A DNA stretch of 64,000 nucleotides from Psilocybe azurescens (lineage: Eukaryota; Basidiomycota; Agaricomycetes; Agaricales; Agrocybaceae), in NCBI GenBank assembly GCA_023853785.1, contig JAJIRX010000721.1:1-64000 (forward strand), given 5' to 3'. The position numbers and the translations under genes are program-made. Positions 24,116 to 34,522 of the stretch are shown in pieces; within the stretch, counting starts at the first letter, position 1; each line of letters opens with the position of its first letter. The notes below the pieces were generated by a model. The model had not been told where the DNA came from. It did not search any database and was given only the letters and a program-made list of their open reading frames with translations.

Positions 24116-25329
24116 ATGTCTGAAATTACGCACTCAACCTCTATCAGCGATTTATTATCTCATATCAATTTGGACGAACAGGACATAGCTGTCGACGGGT
24201 CCCCTCAGGCTCCGAGTCTCAGACGGAAAGCAAGAAAACTTGAAGCAGCAGCTCGGGATGTAGAGTCGAAGATCGAACAGGATTCTGTTTCTGATCCTGA
24301 ACGTGAGTTCTATAGCATACTCGTATCTTTCTAAATTTGTTCTTACGCTTCCAAAGCAGAATCCACACTAGAGGACCATTTTGAGGCCTACCTCTTCGAC
24401 ATAAAAACGCTCTCGCTAAATCTGAATAAGCCTCTGGTAGACTCAGTGGAGTATCCCCCACATCAGCTGTTTTATTATATCTATCACTGCGTTGAAGAGA
24501 ACTGATTCAAATTTACTCTGTAGTCGTCATATTATCCGATTCTGACCCAATGGCGCCGATCGAAGAGGATTATTTGGATCGTGTCACCCAATACTGGATC
24601 GGCAAGGGCTTGATACCACCTGCTCTCATCACACGGATTTCACAGCACGAAGCTCCAAAGTTAAATCAGGCGGAATTGGCACATCCCTTCTACAAGAGGA
24701 TAATGGGAAGCGTTGCCTACAGCCTGCAGCGTCCAAAGACGACCAACATCGAGAATAGATGCGACCCTCACTACGCCTTGGGGCGCTTCATTGATGGCTA
24801 CATTGCTAGCCGCCAGGGAAGGGTCGACAAAGTGCCCTTCACTGCTTTCTGTATCGTCGACACGGAAGTCGGCCACATTCCAGATCATTATGGTCATAGC
24901 ACCTGGAATGCTCATGGGAAGTCTAAGCGAAAAGTAGAGGATCGGTATTTGGATACGTTGTATCGACGGGCACTGTTATACCCCGCACTGAAGGGCGACA
25001 TCCCAGAACCGCCTCCGGATTCTTACCACTCCCTCGAACAATGCGCAGAGAATATCGCACTTCCCTACATACTATACTTTGCGCGGGACTTTCTGGCCAA
25101 CGGCACGAATGGACAGAATATTACCATCGGTTCTCTAACGATGTCGCGGATTAAGGTACTGATGCCTTTCTGTGAAAACTGCCAAAATCGTGCTGTGAAT
25201 GCATGTAATGGATTGTTGGGCCTCCGTATTGTGGACCGCGCAGCCGACCCTCCCGTAATTTATGAATCAGATGAAACGGCGAGTTTTATATACGCTATGG
25301 GATGTCCTATTAAACAAGGTGGTTATTAA
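24116..25329 (+). CDS. hypothetical protein with a cytidine-deaminase-like CAE...CxxC signature
   Basis: Exon 1 (24116-24302) begins MSEITHSTSISDLL. Exon 2 (from 24357) continues PESTLEDHFEAYLFDIKT to about 24507. The main block (about 24525-25329) begins VILSDSDPMAPIEEDYLD and ends KQGGY. The join between exon 2 and the main block is not clean and may hide a one-base error. Near the C-terminus HSLEQCAENIAL is followed about 40 residues later by LMPFCENCQNRAV. The spacing of Cys-Ala-Glu and Cys-x2-Cys is what zinc-dependent nucleoside/nucleic-acid deaminases use for metal and proton transfer. That reading is a motif-level hypothesis. The gene is opposite in strand to the surrounding F-box array and has no counterpart in the other units. 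Confidence 0.55.
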
Positions 25330-25712
25330 CAGCGTGATATGTGGAACTAGATGGGTTTCGATTGAAGTGTCCCAATACCGAGAAATGGACACGATATCTC
25401 TGTTTATAACAAATCATATACTTGCAGTCAACGATGTATTATGTATAAATGACCTTCATTTCGATTGGTTGTTTGTATAGGAGCGATAATTTCATACTTT
25501 TAACTTTGTTTAAGCATCGGACGCACAGCCGATGATGTCGAGTAAATCAAGGGCGAACGACGGGCTGTAATTAGAAGCAAGCATAACCTAAACAGATCTA
25601 CTATACTATGACAAACTTGGGGCTTGGCCATTCTACTCTATAAAAAAAATAAATTCGGGATGTTTATTTGCGGCGCAACTTGACACTTTTTGTTTTGAAA
25701 CGCAAGGCGATG
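25330..25712. other. spacer of array unit 3
   Basis: The stretch starts with the sequence shared with 21050-21200, then carries the common 3' flank of the F-box copies (agcataacctaaacag). No gene was seen. Confidence 0.5.
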
Positions 25713-26744
25713 TCAACTAAATAGAGCAAGGTGCGAGATGGTATCACGAAGATTCCACGGAAAAAGTAGGAAGAGTGTTCGGGAGCGCTGTGTCAAATTC
25801 GATTTTTACTGGTCGCTCAACCAACCAGGCTGGAAGACCATCTCTTTTCAGCTTCTCAGGGGAAACGAAGGATGCGGGCAGTAACCTCCCAGTAATGTTC
25901 TAAATAGCTGACCCAATCCGCACAAGGTACGTTGATATAGCCGTCAGATTCGTCATCCGAGTCGTCGTCTGATTTGTCAACCAAGTTGGGGCTTCGTCCA
26001 TAAGGGATGACGGCTGACGACTCGAGATCCATAAAGTCAGTGGTATAAACACGACCGAAAAGATCTCGCTCGTCTTCCGCAAATATGAGCCAGTCCGTCG
26101 TGCTTTCGGTTCTCCAAATCAGAAGTGCTGGTATATATTTGACATGAGGGGTCTTGTTTTTATATAGCACCGCAAAGAGTTGTGGCGAGTTGCTCTTATA
26201 TCCCAACCAGTTGAAACCGAATCTTCGTTGGTAATCGTTTGTTCCACAGTCTGAGAGCTGAATCCCAGGCCACCTAGATGCTATGACAAGTCGTTCAGGC
26301 CATTCAAGGATCCACATACGAAACTCCTCGGGAATTGCAGGGTATTGAGAAAGAAGTGAGTCGATGTACGCCTGTCTGTCAAATGGTTCGAGGTTATCCA
26401 GCGACCATGGGAGAGACTTTTCAAAATGTGGGAGTGTTTATAATTTTATGGTATAACGCAAGCAGACGGTGTCGAGTCGGATGCAGCTTGGCGAGTGGTA
26501 GAAGACTCTGCCAATATTTGCAAACGCCATGGGATATAATGTAAGGCTTGAGTTCCAAAAACGAGAACATATGAAAAAGTATTTCTACTGGCAGAGATTG
26601 AAGAGTGGTAAGAGTTCTTGTGCAGTCCTCGATCCTGGGTTGTTCGAGGAGTTTTTGTTCACCGAAAATCAAACGTTGTGCGCAGGACAGAGGCGTCCTA
26701 CAGAAGGAATTGAAAGCATTATAGATTGAGTAGAGCTGGCCCAT
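25713..26744 (-). pseudogene. F-box protein, array copy 3 (three single-base insertions)
   Basis: The start at 26744 gives MGQLYSIYNAFNSF, with the longer N-terminus shared only with copy 4 (QRLIFGEQKLLEQP). The F-box reads LQSLPVEILFHMFSFLELKP. Compared with the other copies there is one extra base in each of three runs: at 26430-26432 (after IINTP), 25859-25862 (after LRFP) and 25761-25765 (near TLPTF). All are homopolymer expansions. The protein otherwise follows copy 4 to the usual end at 25713. It could be a real pseudogene or a sequence artefact. Confidence 0.65.
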
Positions 26745-27284
26745 GTAAGAGTTTTGGTATTGATTGGTCGAAGAGAGATGCGAAGACTCTGGATATCGTT
26801 TAGACGCTCCTTGGTCGTGAGTCTGTCGTGGAACGTGGTGGACGTGAGGCAAAGTCATATGTGTGTTGAATTTCCAGAGGACGGGCCGGTAAATCAACCT
26901 GCACATGTGATTCTTTTCATCCATCACCTGACGATCAGGATCGCGACGCGTTGTAACTGTTGTAACTTGTAAGCTTCCTGAAGTTGCTTGGAGTTGAACA
27001 CATCCTGTTTTTAAGTGCAGTGTGCGTGATTCTGGAATTGCTGTGGGTCAAATTATAAGAATTGAGGAAGTCTCATTTCCCAAACTGCGTGGCTCGTCAG
27101 AAGTGGGCCATTCCTGGGGAACCTCTCAGGCACCATGATGATACGAATACTATCGTTACTCTTATCCAGTTTATGTATTCGCAATCGCATAGAAGAAGTA
27201 TCCATATTCCTTCTCGACATGTAAGAAATAACAGTGAATAGCTGCATTCAAACCATACATTTCCTCTCATCTGATCATCTTCTA
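26745..27284. other. spacer between F-box copy 3 and DBP4 fragment 3
   Basis: Probable promoter side of copy 3. It contains the 95-base segment (27046-27140) shared with unit 4 only. No gene was seen. Confidence 0.4.
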
Positions 27285-27414
27285 CCCAACAAACGCAGCG
27301 CCAGCTCCTCTTCGTCCTCCAGGCTGGTCTCCGCGTCATGTCTTGATCACCCTTTGCCTTTGCATGTGTCTTTGCTGGTGCCCGTGCCCGTGCCCGAGTC
27401 CGAGTTGAATTTGC
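27285..27414 (-). pseudogene. orphan DBP4 3' fragment 3 (shortest, sharp 5' breakpoint)
   Basis: Only the last 40-odd codons of DBP4 remain, from [10 protein letters not shown] to the stop at 27285, with a small frame shift around DAET. At 27412-27415 the DBP4 sequence stops and the 3' flank of F-box copy 4 begins. The junction between units 3 and 4 is therefore visible at base level. Confidence 0.75.
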
Positions 27415-27602
27415 TTGATAATTTCGTACTTTTGACTCTCGGAAGCACAGCCAATGATGTCGAGTAAATTAAGGGCAAACAACGGACTGTGATCAGAAGC
27501 AAGCATAACCTAAACAGAACTATACTACGATAAACTTGAGGCTTGGCCATTTTTGAGGCACAACTTGAAACTTTTTTTTGTGTTTGAAAATGCGAGGCGA
27601 TG

Positions 27603-28617
27603 TCAGCTAAATCGAGCAAGGTGCGAGATGGTATCACGAAGATTCCATGGAAAAGTAGGAAGAGTGCTCTGGAGCATTCCGTCAAATCCGATTGTTACTG
27701 GTCGCTGAACCAACCAGTCTGAAAACGAAGTCTGTTCAAATTGTCAGGGAAACGAAGGATGTGGGCGGTAACCTCCCAGTGATGTTCTAAATAGCTGACC
27801 CAATCCACATAAGGTATGTTGATATAGCCGTCAGATTCGGCATCCGAGTCGTCAACAAGTTGGGGCTTCGCCCATGAGGGATGACGGCTGACGACTCGAG
27901 GTCCATAAAGTCGGTGGTATAAACACGACCGAAAAGATCTTGCTCGTCTTCCGCAAATACGAGCCAGTCCGTCGTGCTTTCGGTTCTCCAAATCAGGAGT
28001 GCTGGTATGAATTTGACGTGAGGGGTCTTGTTTTTATATAGCACCGCAAAGAGTTGTGGCGAGTTGCTGTTATATCCCAACCAGTTGAAACCGAATCTTC
28101 GTTCGCAGTCGTTTGTTCCGTAGCCTAAGAGCTGAATCCCAGGCCACCTGCATGCTATGACAAGTCGTTCAGGCCATTCAAGGATCCACATACGAAACTC
28201 CTCGGGAATTGCAGGGTATTGGGAAAGAAGCGAGTCGATGTACGCCTGCCTGTCAAATGGTTCGAGGTTTTCCAGAGACCATGTGAGAGGCCTTTCGAAG
28301 TGGGGAGTGTTTATGATTTGATGGTATAGAGCAAGCAGACGGCGTCGAATCGGATGCAGCTTGGCCAGTGGTAGAAGATTCTGCCAATCCTTGCAAGCGC
28401 CATGGGATATAATGTAAGGCTTGAGTTCCAAAAACGAGAACACATGAAGAAGTATTTCTACTGGCAGAGATTGGAGAGTGGTAGGAGTTCTTGTGCAGTC
28501 CTCGATCCTGGGTTGTTCGAGGAGTTTCTGTTCACCGAAAATCAAACGTTGTGTGAAGGACAGAGGCGCCCTACGGAAGGAATTGAAAGCATTGCAGATT
28601 GAGTAGAGCTGGCCCAT
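27603..28617 (-). pseudogene. F-box protein, array copy 4, directly downstream of DBP4 (two frame breaks)
   Basis: The start at 28617 gives MGQLYSICNAFNSFRRAP. The F-box reads LQSLPVEILLHVFSFLELKP, then ISHGACKDWQNLLPLAK. It is continuous for about 235 residues to VIPHGRSPNL. There a missing base at about 27855-27857 shifts the frame. A second loss (A4 at 27722-27725, five in copy 2) affects RLRF. With both restored it ends HLARFS at 27603. It is the best candidate for a functional F-box copy if the two losses are sequencing errors. The expected partner is Skp1; the target is unknown. Confidence 0.65.
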
Positions 28618-29152
28618 GTAAGTGTTTTAATACTGATTGATTGAAGAGTAGTGTGAAGATTCTGGATATCGTTTAGACGCCCTTGGTCGCAAGTTGATCG
28701 TGGAACGTGGTGGACGTGAGGCAAAGCCATATATGTGTTGAATTTCCAGAGGACGGGCCGGTAAATCAACCTGCACATGTGATGTTTTTCATCCATCACC
28801 TGACAATCAGGATCGCGACGCGTTGTAACTGTTGTAACTGTTGTAACTTGTAAGCTTCCTGAAGTTGCTCAATCCTGTTTTTGAAGTGCAGTGTGCGTGA
28901 TTCTGGAATTGCTGTGGGTCAAATTATAAGAATTGAGGAAGTCTCATTTCCCAAACCGCATGGCTCGTCAGGAGTGGGCCATTCCTGGGGGAACCTCTCA
29001 GGCACCACAATGATACGAATACCATTGTCACTCTTTTCCGGCTCATTCGCAATCGCATAGAAGAAGTACTCATATTCCTTCCCAACGTATAAAGAATAGC
29101 TTCCATCCAAACTATACATTTCCATAAAATGATCTGCAACAAATGCATGAGC

Positions 29153-32100
29153 TCATCTTCTGCCCAACAAACGCAGCGCCAGCTCTTCTTCGTCCTCCAG
29201 ACCCGTCTCTGCATCATTTCTTGACTGCCGTTTGTTTTTGTCTTTACCGCTGTCTTTACTAGAGCCCGTGCCCGAGTCCGAGTTGAATTTTGCTGCGTTT
29301 CGGGGGCGGAGGCGCCATATAGAATTCCTGCTCTTCCTCATCGGAGGGCAGGTCCGGCAAATCGAATTCAGGAGACACGTAGCCATCGTCGTCGTCGTCG
29401 GGTGCTTCAACCATCGCTCCCAACGGTTTATCAGTCGCCTGAACGGGAACCATAGAATAAGCACCATCCTTGAAACGAAAACCAAGGAAAAACGCACCGC
29501 CTTCTCCCTCTCCTTCCTCTTCCTTTTCTTCTCCATCTTCTTCTCCCTCGCCTCCTGCTTATCCCGCACATCCGCCGCGCGCAGCTTCCGGCTCTCCTCC
29601 AGCGCGAACAGCTGCCCTTCCTTCTTCGCGCCCTCGACGCCGCCCTGCGCGGTGTACCACGCGTCCGGGTCGCGCATCTCGTACACGCTGTGCGCGGCGC
29701 CCGCGGCGTCGAACACGAGCTTGGTGCCGACCCCGTTTTTGAGGATGGTCTGCTTCGCGCGGGAGAGCTTGAGCTTGCGTTTCGAGAGGTCCGTTGTGTC
29801 GAGGGGGACGAGGTCGGACGCGGGGAGGTCGTGGTCTGCGCGTTTGAGCACGATGAAGTCGTCGTCGGAGTCGGTGTCGGCCGCGGGAGGGTCGTGCGCG
29901 ATGAGCTTGGAGTAGTGCGCGGAGAGCACGTTTTGGTTCTTGCGCTCGAACATGCGGTCGTATTTCGTGCGCACGACTTCGGTCTGGAGGGAGTGTGAGT
30001 GGTGTTTTTTTTGGATGGGTGGGGTGTTTGTGAGTGGTTGGTGTATGTGAATGGGTGGGGTGAGGCATATGTAAGGAAGAGAAACGTACCTTTGCGCGTG
30101 TATGCGTCGTTCCGACCTCCTTCGGCGTCACTTCGTCGTCATGTTCATCTTTAGAAGACGCCCGTCCTCATCCTCATCCTCATCACTCTCCTCTCCACCC
30201 TCGTCCTCAGTCTCCTCTCCGCCATCTTCCTCGTCGTCCGCCTCCTTCTGCGCATCCTCCACCGCGCGCGACCTATTCTTCTGCGCCGCCGCCGCCGCCT
30301 TGCTCAAAAACTTGATCTTCGGCGCGCCGGGCAGCCCCAGCGACTCCGCAAACTTGTCCACCGGCAGCTCCGCGAGCTTGAAGATCGACTTGTCTTTGTG
30401 CAGGTATATGGAGCGCAGATATGATACGAATGCCTGTGTGCGGGTGTGGGTGTGAGTCGCCCATGTCCAGCCATATGAAGCGCAAAAGAGATTGGAACGA
30501 AAAGGGAAAAAAACACCCACCCTCTGCCCAAGATACTTGATATCCGGGTCCTGGAACGCCAAATTCTGGAGCTGGTTCTGGATATCCGTCGTCTTGCTCG
30601 CCCGATTCTTGATGCGCGCCACCTCCACGCCCTTCCTCCTCAACGCCCCGACCATGCCCTCCTCCTCGCTCGGCATCAGAAACAGCAGGCTCTTGCCCCT
30701 GCGCTCGTACCGCGCGGTGCGGCCGACGCGGTGGATGTACGTCTCCGCGTCCTCGGGCGCGTCGAGCTGCACGACCCAGTCCACCGCGGGGAAGTCCGAG
30801 CCCCTGGCGGCAATGTCCGTCGCGAGGAGCACCGCGTGCGCCATGCCCGCGAAGCGCTGGTACATCGCGAGCCGCGCGGCCTGCTTCTGCTGCCCGTGCA
30901 GGCACGAGCAGCGGCACGCCCGGGTGCATGCGGCAGAACGCCTCGAACGCGAAGCGCACCTGCTTGCAGCTCGAGAGGAAGACGATCGTTTTGGACTGGA
31001 GGTGCGTTTTGAGGAAGGACCAGAGGACGGAGAGCTTTTGGTCGAGCGGGACGAGGAGGTAGTGCTGCTCGAGGTTTTTGGGCGTCGTTGATAGTGGTGT
31101 TGATGAGGAGGGGTCAAGGGAGGAGGAAGGGTCGAGGGAGGAGGAGGAGGAGCCGATTTGGACGGGGGATTTGAGGCTGAGTCGAGCGAGGTCGGAGACG
31201 GAGTCGGTCTGCGTGGCGGAGAACAGGAGGGTTTGGCGGGATTTGGGAGGTGGTCCATCAGCGCGGTGAGGGTGCGCTGGAAGCCCATGTCGAGGATGCG
31301 GTCGGCTTCGTCAAGGACTGTCGTCGTCGAGGGCGATAAACGATAAAAGCGATGGTGAGGATGGGGAGATGAGAGGGTGGATTCTTATGAGTGGAGTGGA
31401 GTGTACGCACCTAGTACTTGGAGATTGCCTGCGTCGAAGCCGACTGTCTGGTCCATGTGCTGCAGCAGGCGGCCGGGGGTGGCGACGAGGATGTTCATCC
31501 GCGAGAGCCTGTCGCTCTCGTCCTTGACGCTTTTGCCGCCGATAACGAGGCCTGCGGAGAACGAGTGGTACCCGCCGATGGAGCGCAGGACGTCAAAGAT
31601 CTGCACGGCCTGTATGATTTCATAGGTAGATTATAATTATATTAGGCAAAAGTAAAGGGACATAAAAAAAAGGATCCATGGAATGGATTGACGTACCAGT
31701 TCTCTGGTAGGCGAGACGATGAGCGCGCCGAGCCCATCCGCCGCGCTCCATCGGCGGCGGTAGAGGATGTCGAGGACCGGTACCAAGAACGCGAGCGTCT
31801 TGCCGCTCCCTGTGCGGGCGGCGCCGAGCACGTCCTTGCCCTTGAGGGAGACGGGGATGCTGGTCTTTTGGATGTCGGTCATGTCCATGAACGCTGCTTT
31901 TTGAGGCCTGATCGTGTTTATGGGTCAGGGTCAGTGGTGGTTTAGAGGGACGAGGAGCGTGGATGGGATGGGATGGGATGCGCACCGCGTTTTGTGGGCT
32001 CGGATAGTGGGAGGTCTGCGAAGGCTTTCAGTTCATCCGGGGGGGCCTGGATATCGTCGTGTCATGTCGTCAATCCATGAAGAGTGCGTAGCGAAACTCA

Positions 32101-32279
32101 CATAATCCATAGCCTCTCGTTCCAACGCCTCGATTTTTTTGCTTCTCTGTGAGCTTTTTGAGTTTGGATGTCCTGAGCGCGGGTTTCGGTTTTTGTTTTG
32201 ACTTCGACTTTTTGGCATTTTGGTGTCGCGATGGGCCAGCCAGCGGGGTGACCTGGCTTTGGCTTTGGCTTTTCAGCAT
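29153..32279 (-). CDS. DBP4: ATP-dependent DEAD-box RNA helicase DBP4 (DDX10 family)
   Basis: Nucleolar helicase needed for 18S rRNA processing in yeast. The start at 32279 (MLKSQSQSQ) is followed by a basic N-terminus, [17 protein letters not shown], then [10 protein letters not shown] and AARTGSGKT (motif I), SPTREL (Ia), ATPGRLLQH (Ib), [13 protein letters not shown] (II, DEAD), [10 protein letters not shown] (III), [20 protein letters not shown] and HRVGRTAR (VI). The C-terminus has the DBP4-type [17 protein letters not shown] and an acidic tail ending LALRLLGRR. Introns interrupt near PTREL, NLQVL, YLGQ, THTRAK and EREKA. At least six single-base frame breaks were found, for example T5 31898-31902 (T6 expected), 31242-31247, an extra base near 30904, and T4 29288-29291 (three in the fragments). 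ARGSDF replaces the usual ARGLDF. Confidence 0.85.
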
Positions 32280-32659
32280 GACTGGAGTAGTAGTAAGAAG
32301 GAATCAAAACGGCGACAGGGAAATAAAATGCAGTGTTATGTAAGCTGACATGACGGACCGTTAATTGTGGAAAGTGGAACACGCGGACCTGGCTCTGCTA
32401 CATAGTCAACTCTTACGCGGCTGCACATATTCGGCTAGCACCCAGGTCTTCCTTTGAATTCTTATCCAACATCCATCGCATCGGCCTATTCTTATTACAT
32501 TTAAAACATCTCTCTCAAACTACCACTTGCTACTTGCTGGATCTGACTTCGATCCAAGGGCCCTCGCTAACTTCGGTGATCTGTGCAACGTCCAAGACCT
32601 GAGAACGAGAACGAGAACGAGCAAGACGAAGACAAGACTCGAGGAGGAGGATACTCACA
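32280..32659. promoter_or_regulatory. divergent promoter region DBP4 / TB2-DP1 gene
   Basis: This is 380 bases between two outward-facing start codons. It must hold both promoters, but no clear TATA element or named binding site was seen. Confidence 0.35.
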
Positions 32660-33909
32660 ATGCTCTTCTCCTTCACAGCACGTATAGTCAGGTATGCCCA
32701 GGCTCTCCACTCTCCTGTCCGAGTCGTTTGAGACACGCACGAGACTCACGCGGTGACATCGTCTCCATAGTGCATTGGCTGCATTCATCTATCCTGGATA
32801 TGCGTCCTACAAAACCCTTAGCCAGCGCCCGGCGTCGGAAGAAGACCTCGAGCGGTGGCTGATGTATTGGTCCGTGCTGGGGTGCATCGTCGGGGTTGAG
32901 TACTTGGCCGAGTGGCTCGTCTCATGGTGAGTGCACTTCATTCCATTCTCACACGCAATGGTCTTCGTTCGGCAAACTTACCTATGCCTACACTTACGCC
33001 CCACACCCACACCCCAGGATCCCGCTATACACCACCTTCAAAGCCATCTTCCTGCTCTACCTCGCGCTCCCGCAGACGCAGGGCGCGACGTACGTCTACC
33101 TCGTGCACCTGCGCCCCTTCTTCGCCACGCACGAGGCGCAGATCGACTCCGCCATCGCAGAGGTTCGCGGCCGCGCGTACCGCTTCATCCAGGAGAAAGC
33201 ACAGGCGCTGTGGGCAGCCGTCGTCGGCTCGCTCGCCCCTGGTGGTGCTCCTGGTGCCGGTGCCGGTGCCGGGACGCCCAGCACACACGCAGCACCGGGG
33301 CAGCAGCCCGCCGCGCCCGCAGCAGGCGGCCCCACCCAGCTCCTATCCTCGCTGTGGACGTCGTACGGCCCCGGGATCATCGCAGGCGGCGCGGCGCTGC
33401 TGCGCCAGACCGCCGCCGCCACGCTGCCGTCCGGCGTCCCAGGCGCAGCCGCGGCGCGCGGGGGCAACGCGGGTGCGAGTGCGAATGCGGCGTTCACGAC
33501 GCCGCAGTCGTCCATGTTCTTCAACCCCGCGATGGACCCCGCCGAGCGGCGCCGGCAGCTCGAGGCGGAGCTCGCCGCGCTGCCTGCTTACTCGTCCACG
33601 GTGCCCATGCCGACGCCGCCTATGGACAGCCCCGCGCGCCAGAGCGTGTCGTCCTTCGCTTCGTCGTCGTCGTCCGGCTCCGGGGCGGGGATTAGAGAGC
33701 GCACGATGTCGTCGGGCAAGTTTGAGGAGATTAGGGGGGGCGATGTCGAGGGGTATGAGGTGGATGAGGACTTTGTGGGTGGGTTCGTTGCAGGAGGAGG
33801 CGGGAGCGAGAAGGCGGGGAGAGCGTCTAGCTGGTTTGGCGGATGGAGCGCGGGAGGGTCTTCGGGGAGTAAGGATAGGGGTGCTTATGAGAGGGTGAAG
33901 AGCGATTAG
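32660..33909 (+). CDS. TB2/DP1/HVA22-family ER-shaping protein (REEP/Yop1-like)
   Basis: Three exons, 32660-32691, 32771-32936 and 33018-33909, join without any frame break. The N-terminal third is the TB2/DP1/HVA22 domain: YPGYASYKTLSQRP, then ERWLMYWSVLGCIVGVEYL, AEWLVSWIPLYTTFKAIF and YLALPQTQGATYVY. These are the hairpin membrane segments that insert into and curve the ER membrane. The C-terminal two thirds are low-complexity Ala/Gly/Pro/Ser-rich sequence, with EERMSS-like charged patches and a final EKAGRASSWFGGW region. The long tail resembles REEP1-4-type more than short Yop1-type members. It is probably part of tubular ER organisation. The intact frame in very GC-rich sequence is notable beside the broken DBP4. 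Confidence 0.85.
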
Positions 33910-34522
33910 GGGTGGGGTCCGTGTTGCTATTATGTTGTCGTCGTCGTTGTTTTCGCCGTTGGGGAAGGGAATGCTTTTGAATTTCCAGTCGATTATACTA
34001 GACCTCTCGTGTTGAGTTCTCCACTTGCTCTGTATATATACGTACATATAAGTAATATTATTTATTCCATGCGGCAGGCGGTGGTTTTTGGCAAGGGTTG
34101 ACATCATCCACCCACCCGTCCACCCGTTCTCCTATTCCCTGTTCTCCTATCCCACTGATCCATCCATCCTACTAATCCATCCACCATCCGAGTTCGAGCC
34201 ATCTGTGTCATCTGTGTCATCTGTGTGCAATCTGTGTGCAATCTGCAGTCATCGATAAGTTTTTGATGGCTCGCACCCACACCATGGGCCACTGGGCCCC
34301 TTACATTGTTGTCATTTATGCTCAATGAGGTGCAGGGTCGCACCTCGGGGCACTTTTTCCTCACGGCTATAAGTACAAGTACAAGTATAAAGTGACGCAT
34401 TTTGTTGTCTCACCTTGATTGTTTCTTCTTTTTTCCCTAGTATATCCTTGCTACTTACTCTACTGATTCTTTTTCAAGAGGACGTGTTGGATCGGATTGA
34501 GGATTGAGATTGAGATTGAGAA
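33910..34522. other. intergenic with a small tandem repeat
   Basis: Contains the 3' untranslated region of the TB2/DP1 gene, a short minisatellite (34200-34248) and a TATA-like box (agtataaag) near 34383, about 140 bases before the next start codon. Confidence 0.4.
34200..34248. repeat. short minisatellite, 10-12 bp units
   Basis: Direct repeats of catctgtgt (three times) pass into two copies of gcaatctgtgt-like units. It lies in non-coding sequence upstream of the kinase-like gene. No function is implied. Confidence 0.8.

Larger units (their letters stand above)
18050..29460 (-). repeat. four-unit tandem array: F-box gene plus DBP4 3' end
   Basis: Four direct repeats run right to left. Each has a short 3' flank (shared words such as agcataacctaaacag), an F-box gene, an intergenic spacer and a copy of the last DBP4 exon. 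Approximate units are 18050-19940, 21237-23175, 25525-27412 and 27413-29460. The rightmost unit joins the complete DBP4 gene and so is probably the source. Units 1 and 2 also share about 0.4-0.6 kb beyond the DBP4 piece (20600-21020 and 23180-23760). Units 3 and 4 share a 95-base segment (27046-27140 and 28912-29006) not seen in units 1 and 2. Confidence 0.85.

Noticed and set aside
29559..30131. Arg/His/Pro-rich open frames overlapping DBP4
   Set aside because: They are shadow frames of GC-rich DBP4 coding sequence.
33343..34107. Long minus-strand frame opposite the TB2/DP1 gene tail
   Set aside because: Antisense shadow of GC-rich Ala/Gly/Pro codons.
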